Shown here piece after piece: positions 21,548 through 32,230 of a stretch of DNA of 64,000 bases (the stretch's first letter is position 1; every line of letters begins with the position of its first letter). Both the position numbers and the translations under genes were made by a program. A model generated the notes under the pieces. That model did not search any database. It had not been told where the DNA came from and saw only the letters and a program-made list of their open reading frames with translations. This DNA is from Aurelia coerulea (lineage: Eukaryota > Cnidaria > Scyphozoa > Semaeostomeae > Ulmaridae): NCBI GenBank assembly GCA_039566865.1, contig CM076955.1, positions 6,512,501 through 6,576,500 of the forward strand, read 5' to 3'.

Positions 21548-23173
21548 GTGGGGGTGCCCTCCCCCTTAAATAAGGGTAGGTGGATGGCTGAGTTGCAATT
21601 AGATGAAGACAAGGATTTTTTGCTTGATGGCATCATCAATGGGTTTGAACTTATCCCAGCTGCTTCACCTTTATCTCCTGCCGAGATGGACAATTATAGT
21701 TCATCAACAAAGTCGGAAGCAAGAGATAAAGTGGAACAAACTCTTCGGGAAGAAATAGCCGAGGTTAATTACACTATTACCCCTACTAAACCTACTATAG
21801 TCAGTGCTATTCCAAAGGCTGGCAGTCAGGAATTACGGCTTATTCACGATTGTAGCATGCCTGCAGGTAAGGGGGTTAATTCTTATGTCCCCTCCCTGGA
21901 TAAGTTCCACTTTCAAACAATTGATGATGCTGTCAAGCTCATTGATAAAGATTATTATCTTGCTAAGATCTACTTACGCCACGCTTATAGGTCAGTGCCC
22001 ATCCACCCGTCCAACTACCCTGCAACTGGCCTAAAGTGGACATTTTCAGGAGACAACAGTCCTACTTACTTGTATGACACGCGCCTTTGCTTTGGGGGTA
22101 GGAGATCTCCTGGCATATTCCATCGCTTGACACAAAGCGTCAAGCATATGATGCAACGCAGAGGGTTTCAGGGGATCGTTGTTTATTTAGATGATTTCCT
22201 CATTGTTTCTCCCTCCCAAGCAGAGTGTGAGCTTGCGTTCACTACTCTTCGTGAGTTGCTGCTAGACCTTGGGTTTCAAATTAGTCCTTCTAAGGAGGTT
22301 CCCCCTTGCCAGCAACTCACCTTTCTGGGGATTGTTTTTGACACATGTGCCATGGAGCTCTCCTTACCTCAAAGCAAATTAGATGAAACTAGGTTGCTTA
22401 TCAACACTTTTCTTGCACGGAAACGCGCCTCCAAGCGCCAGCTCCAGCAACTTGCTGGCAAGCTCAATTGGGCTTGTCGTGTGGTGCACGGGGGACGCAC
22501 TTTTTTACGTCGTATTTTAAACAGTTTGAATTCGCTTCGTTCCGCTTCTGCCAAATTTCACTTCACTCCGGAGTTCCGTAAGGATTTATTCTGGTGGCAG
22601 AGTTTCTTAGCTGTTTTCAACGGCAAACGTTTACTTCACAACAAAGTTCCAATAGCTGATGTTGAAACAGATGCCTCTCAGGACGCTGTCGGCCCCTATT
22701 TTCGGGGGGATTGGGCTTATTCTTTCCTGCCTGCAGATGCCCCCCTTGTAGCCCCTCTCCATATAAATGTTAAAGAGGCATTTGCAATCTACCTCGCTGT
22801 TAGGAGGTGGGGTTCCCAATGGGCTAACCATCATGTGATTATCCACTGTGATAATCAAGCCGCAGTAGCCATGATTAATAAGGGCACTGCTGCCAACCCC
22901 ATCATCATGTCATGGCTTCGACATCTGTTTTGGCTATCAGCTATTCATAACTTTCGTCTTACCGCTGTTTATGTTCCAGGCATAGACAATATTCGTGCAG
23001 ACCGTATTTCTCGTAAGCATAACGGCGTTACATTATTACAGTTGTACTCAGAATTTTGTAGATACACACCTTCACACAGTGTCTCCAGTGAGCTCCTTGT
23101 CAACCACATATCTCCGAATAGTGCTATGTTTCTTTGTTCTAGGTTCTGCACGGGTTTACAAGGAGCTCATTGA
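21548..23173 (+). CDS. Reverse transcriptase and RNase H of DIRS/Ngaro-like element
   Basis: 541 codons in the frame next to gag. RT motifs: LRLIHDCSMPAGKGVNSYVP, LAKIYLRHAYRSVPIHP (D to L change in the first catalytic block, where ID or VDLK is expected), FHRLTQSVKHMM, and VVYLDDFLIVS with the two catalytic aspartates. RNase H follows: VETDASQDAVGPYF, EAFAIYLAVRRWG, IIHCDNQAAVAMIN and DNIRADRISR. The enzyme would copy element RNA and remove it from the hybrid. The Met at 21548 is only the first in frame; a shifted start or frameshifting from gag is possible. The recombinase frame overlaps its 3-prime end. Confidence 0.85.
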   Translation: MGVPSPLNKGRWMAELQLDEDKDFLLDGIINGFELIPAASPLSPAEMDNYSSSTKSEARDKVEQTLREEIAEVNYTITPTKPTIVSAIPKAGSQELRLIHDCSMPAGKGVNSYVPSLDKFHFQTIDDAVKLIDKDYYLAKIYLRHAYRSVPIHPSNYPATGLKWTFSGDNSPTYLYDTRLCFGGRRSPGIFHRLTQSVKHMMQRRGFQGIVVYLDDFLIVSPSQAECELAFTTLRELLLDLGFQISPSKEVPPCQQLTFLGIVFDTCAMELSLPQSKLDETRLLINTFLARKRASKRQLQQLAGKLNWACRVVHGGRTFLRRILNSLNSLRSASAKFHFTPEFRKDLFWWQSFLAVFNGKRLLHNKVPIADVETDASQDAVGPYFRGDWAYSFLPADAPLVAPLHINVKEAFAIYLAVRRWGSQWANHHVIIHCDNQAAVAMINKGTAANPIIMSWLRHLFWLSAIHNFRLTAVYVPGIDNIRADRISRKHNGVTLLQLYSEFCRYTPSHSVSSELLVNHISPNSAMFLCSRFCTGLQGAH

Positions 23174-24172
23174 GGAGATTGCATCCTTGCGCAACCAGAC
23201 ATTTGCCCCAAGCACCAAGCGAACTTATAGCCCACATCGTGATAACTACCTTCGGTTTTGCCATTCCATGAACCTTCCTTCAGTACCTGCTTCGACACAT
23301 GGGATTGGTTTATATGCAGCATATTTGGCTCGTACACTAAAAGTTTCCAGCATCAAGCAGTACCTTGGCATCATTGGGCTAATGCACAAAGAATTTGGCC
23401 TAAACAACCCGCTCCCTGGTAATTGGCAACTCTCTTCCCTTCTCACAGGGGTAAAACGAGTTCATGGCAATGCCCCCAAACAGAAGCTCCCAATCAATTT
23501 CGGTATTCTGCGGGGTATTCACTCGCAGCTTAATCTCACCTATAGTGTTGATGCTGCCTTCTGGGCAATATGTCTGGTTGCCTTTTTTGGTATGTTCCGC
23601 AAATCACATTTACTCATAAGTAAGGTGGGAAGCTTTGATCCTGGTAAGCAGCTCACAAAAGCCGATTTCTCCTTCTTTCCTGGGGGTGCCATGGTCCGGG
23701 TGCGCTGGAGCAAAACTATCCAGTTTAGGAAAAAGGTTGTTCAGATACCCCTGATTGCAGCCACGGGTTCCCTTTTCTGTCCAGTCTCTGCTATCTCTCG
23801 AGCTTTTTCCTTCACCCCTAACATATCCAATGACTCCCAGGCTTTGCAGTGGGTACATTCCTCCCTAAGTATTCGGCCTTTCACCTGTGGGTTCTTCATG
23901 ACAAAGCTGCGCACATGCTTTAAAAACTGTGGCCTCCACGGAATGGACTTTGGATCCCATTCTTTTCGGCTTCATTGGCCTTCCAAGCTGGCTTACCCCT
24001 TGAGATTATCAAGATTTTGGGTGACTGGAAGTCCAATGCAGTCCTGTTGTACCTCAAGAATCAAAGCTACCACTCTTCTTTCACAACATATACGACAACA
24101 ATAACATTCCACCTACAACAATATCCTTTCGATTTGGCAGATTATTACTATACTGTAATAATAATTAAATAA
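23150..24172 (+). pseudogene. Tyrosine recombinase of DIRS/Ngaro-like element, frameshifted
   Basis: From about 23150: YKELIEEIASLRNQTFAPST (N-terminal SAM-like domain), CLVAFFGMFRKSHLL with the first catalytic Arg, then GSHSFR giving the H-x-x-R motif. Just after SHSFR the frame is lost (near 23970) and resumes as LAFQAGLPLEIIKILGDWKS and VLLYL, with the presumed catalytic Tyr. The lost bases are where RGG normally follows. It would have integrated the circular DNA copy. Confidence 0.82.
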
Positions 24173-24180
24173 TATGTTTA

Positions 24181-24984
24181 AGGACTGTTTACTGTATCTT
24201 ATTGTATTTTAGGTTTAGATAATTGTTTTGTGTGTTATGAGAATTCATCTTATTCCCAACACTGTCTCCTTTCCAACACATATCTGATTTAGACGTTAAA
24301 TAAATATTTGGGGTCTGTGAATTACAGCATGGACAAAAATTGAATATTTGGAGTCCAAAAATCCGAAGAAAGGAAGAATCCTGCGATTTGGCCCTTGAAG
24401 TTGCCAATCATGAAATGAATGTTTTGGTATTATTCAAGAACTGAGAAAGATCAAGAAGCTCAAATTTAAATCATTCAACAAATTTTTGGGGGCCCCAGAA
24501 ATAGATAACAATATTTGGAGTCTCAAAAACATTTAGACTCAATATTTGGGGTGGATATCTACTAGATCTTTACTTCTTCATTTTGTAAATTACTAAACTG
24601 ACGTGGAATCCTGGAAGTGCAAAACACTACACATTGATATACGTACTAACATATCTAGTCATATAAATATTACCAACCAAATCTAATAATAGCAAAAGGG
24701 CAACAATTGTGTGGCATCTATCTCCTCGCAAATAATTTGACCACGATTCTTGGCTTGGTTAAAGTTAGTTCATAACCAACTATCCAAAGAAAAGGAAACT
24801 TATGTCAGCAAGCTAATCAATAACTGGATACAACAGCGGCAGGCTTACTGATAAGATGAGCAACGTGTTGACCAACAAGTCAACAACTAAATATTTAGGC
24901 CTAGGCCTATATAAATTCAATTTTGTTTCGGCCGTTCACGGGCTTTAAAACATCATGATATTGTGGTTGTTGTTGTCAAGCAGT
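24181..24984. other. No feature seen
   Basis: AT-rich, no terminal repeats or coding evidence. Words like AATATTTGGGGTC recur several times at 24310-24550, suggesting an old short tandem repeat. Confidence 0.35.
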
Positions 24985-27213
24985 CAGAGGCATTTTATGT
25001 TGTCAACCCAAGAACCCGAGAACCCAAGCATCTTCACAATTTCTACATTTTTATTTCTTTCTATTGTTAGCGTAGGTACTATAACAGTCCATAATCATTG
25101 TATAGGCATTATATACTGTCAACCCAAGAACCCGAGAACCCAAGCATCTTCACAATTTCTGCAATTTTATTTATTTCCATTGAACTAAGTAGCGTAGGTA
25201 CTATAACAGTCCATAATCACTGTATAGGCATTTTATGTTGTCAACCCAAGAACCGGAGAACCCAAGCATCTTCACAATTTCTACATTTTTATTTCGTTCC
25301 ATTGAACTAAGTAGCGTAGGTACTACCGGGTGAGTCAGAAAAAACGTGGGGTGTTTGGCGTACTGTGACGTCGCGTTTAGCCACCCGACCGTTGTAAACT
25401 AAATTATTCTGTGCAGCCATAAATCTGACTTAGATCATAAACTTTTCCCCATCAAAATCGGTCATGTGATTCATTTTTTTAAAAACATTTTCTTCCTAAA
25501 ACTTTGTATGGGAGTCTTGCAAACTGAGGAAACCTTTAAGCATGCCCCTTCAGGGTTTTAGCCTTTTCAAAGCTGCAGGTACACGTGGTACTATCTGGGG
25601 AGCATGAAACAGTTCGGAAATAGTGTTTTCTCCCCTGGGATGCCTTGCCACGTCATAACTTGTCCTGCAAAGAGAATATGTTTGAGAAACAGTAAAAACG
25701 CATGCTTCTTTGTGTTGTAAAGAGCTTTATGTCAACAAGATCAACGCGACGTTTCATGACAAAACTATTTCATTCTCCCCTGATAATACCACGTGTACCT
25801 GCAGCTTTGGCAAGGGCAAAATGCTGAAGGGGCTCAATCAAAGATTTCATAAGTTTGCAAAACTCCCATACAACGTCTTACGAAGAAAACATTTTCTGAC
25901 TAATACATCAAGTGACCGATTTCGATGGGGAAAGGCTTATGATCTAAGTTAGACCTCTGGCTGCAAGAAAAAATTTAGTTCGCTACGATTGGGTTGCTGA
26001 ACGCCACGTCAAAATCCGCCAAACACCCCACGTTTTTTCTGACTCACCCGGTATAACAGTCCATAATCATTGTATAGGCATTTTATACTGTCAACCCAAG
26101 AACCCGAGAACCCAAGCATTTTCACAATTTCTACATTTTTATTTCTTTCCATTGAACTAAGTAGCGTAGGTATACTATAACAGTCCATAATCACTGTATA
26201 GGCATTTTATACTGTCAACCCAAGAACCCGAGAACCCAAACATCTTCACAATTTCTACATTTTTATTTCTTTCCATTGAACTAAGTAGCATATGTACTAT
26301 AACAGTCCATAATCATTGTATAGGCATTTTATGTTGTCAACCCAAGAACCCGAGAACCCAAGCATCTTCACAATTTCTACATTTTTATTTCTTTCCATTG
26401 AACTAAGTAGCGTAGGTACTATAACAGTCCATAATCATTGTATAGGCATTTTGTGTTGTCAACCCAATAACCCGAGAACCCAAGCATCTTCACAATTTCT
26501 GCATTTTTATTTCTTTTCATTGAACTAAGTAGCGTAGGTACTATAACAGTCCATAATCATTGTATAGGCATTTTATGTTGTCAACCCAAGAACCCGAGAA
26601 CCCAAGCATCTTCACAATTTCTTCATTTTTATTTCTTTCCATTGAACTAAGTAGCGTAGGTACTATAACAGTCCATAATCATTGTACAGGCATTTTATGT
26701 TGTCAACCCAAGAACCCGAGAACCCAAGCATCTTCACAATTTCTGCATTTTTATTTCTTTTCATTGAACTAAGTAGCGTAGGTACTATAACAGTCCATAA
26801 TCATTGTATAGGCATTTTATGTTGTCAACCCAAGAACCCGAGAACCCAAGCATCTTCACAATTTCTACATTTTTATTTCTTTCCATTGAACTAAGTAGCG
26901 TAGGTACTATAACAGTCCATAATCATTGTATAGGCATTTTATGTTGTCAACCCAAGAACCGGAGAACCCAAGCATCTTCACAATTTCTACATTTTTATTT
27001 CTTTCCATTGAACTAAGTAGCGTAGGTACTATAACAGTCCATAATCATTGTATAGGTATTTTATACTGTCAACCCAAAAACCCGAGAACCCAAGCATCTT
27101 CACAATTTCTGCATTTTTATTTCTTTTCATTGAACTAAGTAGCGTAGGCACTATAACAGTCCATAATCATTGTATAGGCATTTTATACTGTCAACCCAAG
27201 AACCCGAGAACGT
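24985..27213 (+). repeat. Satellite array 2: 122-bp unit, about 12 copies, inverted
   Basis: Same 122-bp unit as array 1, reverse-complement orientation on this strand (landmark CAACCCAAGAACCCGAGAAC). The foldback element 25326-26051 interrupts it. It ends abruptly mid-unit at 27213. The 70-codon open frames are artefacts of the repeat. Confidence 0.96.
25326..26051. mobile_element. TA-flanked foldback element in satellite array 2
   Basis: Ends CCGGGTGAGTCAGAAAAAAC and exact complement. The arms stay complementary far inward (for example TTGTATGGGAGTCTTGCAAA against its inverse near 25855). TA at 25324-25325 and 26052-26053 is one TA in the uninterrupted satellite unit, so the insertion and its 2-bp duplication are directly verified. 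TA targets fit Tc1/mariner-type transposition. Confidence 0.93.
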
Positions 27214-27599
27214 AGTTACTATACAATGGTAACAGATTGAAATGAAAATAGAATATATAAACTTTAATTGGAATTTAAATAGACTATAAATAGTTAACAT
27301 TGTAAATTTCATTCTGTGATACATCGATAAATAGCCGTAAAACATTAGAGTCTTGGGATTTCGTGAGACTTCTCCGGTGAGAATATCTTGATCATTTCCC
27401 GTGTATTGAGACAATTCACAAAATGCTTTGAAAATATAGAATCATCATAAATCGTGTATTGATAGAGGACCAACGGTATAATCTTCAAGAAAATCATAGT
27501 TTATGAGGGTAAAATATGGTTGTAAGCAAGCAGAACTCTGTAGCTTATCTGGCTTACGATTTAGTAATTTGATGACGTCACAACCTAAAACTGGTTAAT
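27214..27599. other. Outer flank of satellite array 2
   Basis: Holds the 25-base inverted match (27303-27327) to 16010-16034. No coding evidence. Confidence 0.5.
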
Positions 27600-27666
27600 A
27601 AACGTGTTAATGAGGACCTTGACAGTCTCACAACGTGGCTTGCTGTCACTAAATGTTGCCGAAACC

Positions 27667-27992
27667 CCCGGGGGGGTACTTGACCAGGTTTTGGTCGGGG
27701 ACGTGCCATCGAAGCTTCAAAAACATACCCGTTCCTTATACCAATTTTGCGAAAAAGTATACCCGACTTTATACCAATTTTGCGAAAAAGTATACCCGAC
27801 CTTATACCAATTTTCCGAAAAAGTATACCAAAATCGTTCTTTAAACCAAAATTGCGAAAATCGATACCGTTCCTTATACCAAAATCGTGAAAATCGAAAC
27901 CGTTCCTTATACCAAAATCGTGAAAATCGATACCCTTCCCGATGGCACGTCCCCGTACCCAAAATATGTGAAGTACCCCCCCCCCCCCCGGG
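27667..27992. mobile_element. CCCGGG-ended palindromic element, copy C
   Basis: Ends CCCGGGGGGGTACTTGACC and, inverted, GAAGTACC with a C run to CCCGGG. Flanks CCGAAACC (27659-27666) and CCAAAACC (27993-28000) agree in 7 of 8. Subterminal GGGACGTGCCATCG is inverted as CGATGGCACGTCCC. Between them lie about six tandem 33-bp units (TATACCAATTTTGCGAAAAA-like, drifting to AAATCGTGAAAATCG). It interrupts a LINE frame. The 137-codon open frame is the minisatellite read through. Confidence 0.87.
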
Positions 27993-28382
27993 CCAAAACC
28001 AAAAACCTAACAGGTAGCGGGCAAAAATTGAAAAATCTTCAGCAAACTACGGCAGTGAAGCCATCTTTTGTCGTAGGTAGGGGAACACTTTCAATGATTT
28101 AAGAACGCTAAATACCTTGACGTATATGTTGATCAACATTTGAGCTGGGGTGTACAGATAACTAATATGACTAAAAAGATCTCAAAGGCGTTAGAAATGC
28201 TGCGCTATTCCAAACAATACCTCCCAATAAAGTCAGTGCAGACAATGTATAAAAGTCTAGTAAAGCCATACTCCCGATGTTGTTGCCAAGTATGGGGGTA
28301 TGCGGAATCATGGCAAGAGACAAGCTGCAAACAGTACAAAATCATGCGGCTAGAATCGTAACCAATAGCCCTTACAACGCTT

Positions 28383-29113
28383 CTCGACGTTTGATTTAAT
28401 GTTGAAAAATAACAATATAAGGTACGGGCTCCTGGTTAGATTTCCCTGTTCCTCAGATTTTGAATTAATTTTTGACGCCAAAATCTTGCGAATCCGCTAA
28501 GAATTCACAGATTTACAAGCTTTTGAAGTTCAAATATTTGCAAAAGCTGAAACCAGACGCCCCTAACTGACTTGTTTTCCAAAAAGACGTTCTAAAATTG
28601 AGGTAAAAGAAGGCTGTCCAATGTTTTACCTCTCGTCGATATCAGAGCAAACCACAAAAGACTTCCAAAGTTATCTAATTCTTGTAACCTTTGCCAAAAT
28701 TTACTTAAGACTGCAAGTATTTAAAAACACGGAATGAAAACTTAATCAATGAGAGATGGAGCAATTCCAAATTTAACTGAACAGGATTCCTCCACGCATA
28801 CATAGCCTTGATTCAATGTTATAGAACGCTAGTTGATCGAAAGTGATTTTCAAATTCCATTTGATTTGCTTTGAATAACCCAGTTTCTACTTTCACTAAA
28901 TATGCAATTTAGGGGCATCTGGTTTCGCACAAACTTGAACTTCGAACGCTCGCAATTCCGTGAATATTTAGCCGATTTGCTAGTTTCTGGTGTCTAAAAT
29001 TAATTTTAAATATCAGCAATATGGTTATGTTAACAGGGAGCCCATTCATTGTTTCGTTATTGTTTATATTTAATCAAACGTCGAAAAATTTTTTGGGACA
29101 CTCTGTACAGGGC
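28383..29113. mobile_element. Foldback element in LINE, left end truncated
   Basis: CGACGTTTGATTTAATG at the left pairs with its inverse near 29070; the right end continues as TTTTTTGGGACACTCTGTA. The left copy of that terminal piece is absent. Homologous to 49140-50020 (shared stretches at 28645-28700 and 28780-28880). Confidence 0.7.
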
Positions 29114-29792
29114 AGCTTGAAAAACAATTTATGCATATGATTGATAACTTTACCCTGTTTAAATATATCAAAATGAAAATGAAATGTCGTTCAAAACAAT
29201 CCTACCTTCTCTTTTCGCGTGAGGAATTTAGAAGAGCTATGAAAGGGCACTGAGAATATTGTGGGAGGACTTCGCAGCCCCCTTTGCTGAACTCTTAGCT
29301 AGGGGTAGCGAATGTGCTATTCACACTCGAAATTTGCAAAAATTAATGCTGGAAATATATAAATGCCTCAATTCGGAAAATCCATCTTTTATGTGGAATT
29401 TCTTCCAGGCAAAAGATGTAGCCTATAACCTAAGGACTAAAAATCTTCTACGGTTACCAAGCACCAACACCTTGTCATATGGGAATGATTCATTATCTTT
29501 CAGGGGGGCCATCCTTTGGAAAACTTTGTCTGACTCAATAAAAAGCCTGGCAACCAGTGCTAGCTTTAAGAGATCAATTAAAGAATGGAAGGGTGACTGT
29601 TGCTCATGCAAAAAATATGTAGATAAAGAGTCCGTTGGAATTGCACCAGAAATATTTCTGTATTATAATCATGTATTTATCTATTCATTGTAATTAGTAT
29701 TCCTTCTTGTGTAAATAGTTGGTCTTAATTAGTTCAATTTAGAACTATCAGTTTTTTAACCAAGTGTAAATAATGTTATAATAATAATAATA

Positions 29793-30620
29793 AGCTACAC
29801 TGCAGTCTTCCCTTATTTTCTGGCCATCTTAGAGTTTTCACACATTTATTATACATTACTTATACACGAAAAATTCCCTTCCAGCAAACAAAACTTAATA
29901 TACAAACCTACAAACCTACATGAAGATATATACGTAAAATTCATAGTTCTATGGTGGGGCTGATCTTCCAGGGAGTCGTGTTTCAGTTGAATTCAGCTCC
30001 TCAAATGTATTTTTGCAAAGAAGAGCGCTCCCTGATGGTAGTAGGGATCTCGTTCCAAGCTTTCAGGCCCGAATAATGAAAGCTTTTCTTTGACTATTCA
30101 AGATTATAACTCGGAATTTGAATAATATCCGTGCAGCTTCTCGTTCTATAATTTGAGTACGTGTTTCTTGTTTTATATCTATTCCAGAGGCTTTCACGGC
30201 AGATCTTATTCATCATCTTGTAGGTCATCACCGATCGCTGACACAATTTTAGTTAACGCGTCGTCACCTCTGTCCATTTTGTTGCAGCAATCTCACACAG
30301 TTTTGCATTGCAAATAGAAAAAATAGATAGATTTCACTTACAGCAGCGCTACATCTGTCCTAGATAATTGCTGAAACCCACTCAGTCTTCGTGTGAAATC
30401 AGATATTGAATGTACTGGGGTGACACCTCTGTCACAAAGACTTCACACAAAAAGCCAGATGTTCAACCTGTATTTTGCTATTGTGCAAAGTTTTTCGATG
30501 GAGCCATGTGGATATAGGATACTGATGCCTAAAGGGACCTTTTTGTGAAAAAGGGCCTTAGTTTCAAAGTATGTGCAACGAAATTTCCTTGTCAAGCGTT
30601 TAAAGTAGGTATGGCCTATG
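29793..30620. other. No gene; second copy of dispersed repeat at 30472-30585
   Basis: The 115-bp match to 10396-10510 lies here. Around 29990-30110 a minus-strand LINE-tail-like stretch is possible but not convincing. Confidence 0.4.
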
Positions 30621-30628
30621 GCTCAGAA

Positions 30629-31577
30629 CAGTGGTGTAGAGCTAGATTGATAACTAGGAGGGCTCAGGTAGAGAGGTGGTACCAGGACATTTGTTGGGGC
30701 CACGCCTTTTACTTTGGCGTAGAATGCATCTCCCAATACCATGCTTGCAATTAGCAACAAGAAAAGCTTGATAGTTATGTGACAACTGACAGTTATCCTA
30801 TAAATCAGAGCACGAAGAAAATTTTAGAAGAAACATCCTTTACTTTGGCTTAGAATGCATCTCCCAATATCATGTTTGCCATTTGCAACAAGAAAAGCTT
30901 GATAGTTATGTGACAACTGACATTTATCCTACAAATCAGAGCACGAAGAAAATTTTTGAACAAACATCCTTTTCTTTGGCTCAGAAGGCATCCTCTGACT
31001 CCATATTTAGTAGTGCTATTGCCGAAGCGTTGCCGAAGCTTTGACAACACAGTTCAATTATGTACTCTGCTTCTAGCATTTGGCATTTTACGGAAAAGTT
31101 TTCACCGAACCTATACCCAGCCATTTCTCTTCCGTGTTAAAGGAATGTCGAGGACCATTTTTCGAAACAAGTGGGGGGCACCCCATACCCCCATCGCCTT
31201 GCCACTTATGATGTCTGTTTGCACTTCCTTGTTCTATTGTCATTTGCACTTTTGTGTTTCTGAAGCCATTTTGATGTAACATTAGTGGCACAGCACCCCA
31301 TAGATGTACAGGAGGCCAATTTATGCTTATAAACATCAAGGAAGATAAGAGCTTGACAGTCATTGAAGATCTCATCTTGGTGCAAGCCAAAAACCAGGAT
31401 CTCTTCTTTAAAAGAATATAACATTAATACCTTGTTCTGTCATGTTGGTCATAAGAAACAATTTAAGAAAATCAAAATTTCTTCAGAATAACTAGGGGGG
31501 GCTAAAGCCCCCCAAAATTACGGTAAAAATAACTAGGGGGCTGAGCCCCCCTGAGCCCCTCCAGCTCTACACGACTG
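30629..31577. mobile_element. hAT-type non-autonomous element, 8-bp TSD
   Basis: Left end CAGTGGTGTAGAGCT, right end AGCTCTACACGACTG, with GCTCAGAA exactly repeated at 30621-30628 and 31578-31585. Inside, a segment of about 130 bp is tandemly duplicated (about 30700-30830 and 30835-30965). GC-rich inner ends repeat the AACTAGG and GGGCTCAG words in inverted order. No transposase recognised. Confidence 0.9.
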
Positions 31578-31801
31578 GCTCAGAAAGCTTCTTGGCTGGA
31601 AGCATGGCGGACGAGGAAGATGGGGATCAAAATGATAGTAGCATAGAACAGCTACGTCAGCTGTATTTTTTTAAGGATTTCGGTACGAGGATATTCGCCT
31701 CTTACCAGAAAGGATCATGATATCTCTCTCAGCTTACTAAGCAATCTAACAGGACACCCCAAGCATCTGGGACTGAAAAGGAGAGAAGCAGAAAGCAATG
31801 G

Positions 31802-31822
31802 CTAGCCTGTGTTCCACAGGCT
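31802..31822. mobile_element. 21-bp micro-hairpin insertion, 8-bp TSD
   Basis: CTAGCCTGTGTTCCACAGGCT, one base longer than a written motif limit allows in full context, is flanked by AGCAATGG at 31794-31801 and 31823-31830. It interrupts the decayed gene at its NAATGG-equivalent site. Confidence 0.7.
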
Positions 31823-31828
31823 AGCAAT

Positions 31829-31961
31829 GGCGGACACTTTGCCAATATTGGAGGCGAAGCTATTGTTTCAGTTAAAACATATTGTTTTCAAACAAAAAAT
31901 ATCTGTTCTTGCCAAAATTGAGAGCGATCACACCCTCTTGCCCCCCCCCAAGTGTCCGCCA
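31829..31961. mobile_element. Short MITE with TGGCGGACACTT ends
   Basis: TGGCGGACACTT at the left pairs exactly with AAGTGTCCGCCA at the right, preceded by a C run. It sits directly beside the micro-hairpin inside the decayed gene. Confidence 0.75.
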
Positions 31962-32104
31962 CTGCCGGAAAGGAAAAATACAACGTTGATGAAGTAAGAA
32001 CATATACTGTTGCTGTTGTTATCAGGGCCCGAGGTATCCAAGAATGTCGGTCTGTCTGGCACACGCTGCAGATGGATAGCTTTCCCATGGAAGATCATAG
32101 CAAA

Positions 32105-32230
32105 CGTTCTCAAGTGTTGGGGTGCAGTTGTGCAATCTCCTGACTTCGCAGTCAAAAACAGTGTCAACAGTCAGGTGGACAGTGTTCAATCCCACACGTA
32201 GAGCCCCACCACTTGAGCTTCATGACGATT
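32105..32230 (+). repeat. tRNA-derived SINE, copy 1
   Basis: Shares with 40640-40765 the order GTGCAATCTCCTGACTT, CAGGTGGACAG, GTTCAATCCC (B-box-like) and GAGCCCCACCACTTGAGC. The layout is that of a tRNA-derived head. The B-box is better preserved in the other copy. Confidence 0.65.

Larger units (their letters stand above)
21102..24180 (+). mobile_element. Truncated tyrosine-recombinase retroelement (DIRS/Ngaro-like)
   Basis: Gag-like tail, RT with RNase H, and a tyrosine recombinase follow each other in the order used by DIRS-type retrotransposons, which integrate by recombinase instead of integrase. The 5-prime end is missing at the hAT-like element, and no terminal repeats are recognisable near 24180. 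The copy is inactive (frameshift in recombinase). Confidence 0.85.
27600..29792 (+). pseudogene. LINE 3-prime half with two nested insertions
   Basis: Pieces in order: NEDLDSLTTWLAVTK (27605-27660), TGSGQKLKNLQ (near 28008), KYLDVYVDQHLSWGVQI to YKSLVKP (28110-28270), HAARIVTNSPYNAS in another frame (28345-28380), then IHTRNLQKLMLEIYK to SFRGAILWKTLSDSIKS (29310-29560). This is the RT thumb and C-terminal tail of a CR1/L2-like LINE. It ends in (AATA)n at 29770-29792. Several frameshifts; dead. Confidence 0.8.
31603..32104 (+). pseudogene. Decayed integrase-like gene of repeat origin
   Basis: Starts MADEEDGDQNDSSIEQLRQL and, after a frameshift, reads YEDIRLLPERIMISLS and LGLKRREAES, like a helix-turn-helix specificity region. 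Beyond two insertions it resumes KEKYNVDEVRTYTVAVVI and ECRSVWHTLQM. I recall multicopy cnidarian genes with this layout and an integrase-type core, but cannot confirm it here. The catalytic part is missing and an SINE follows directly. Confidence 0.5.

Noticed and set aside
21548..24172. LTR retrotransposon or retrovirus-like element
   Set aside because: A tyrosine recombinase follows RT-RNase H, and there is no integrase, protease or long terminal repeat.
16195..27213. Series of 70-codon open frames beginning MYRHF in both satellite arrays
   Set aside because: They recur once per 122-bp unit only because of the repeat; 122 is not a multiple of 3 and each frame ends at the same place in the second unit. 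No coding evidence.
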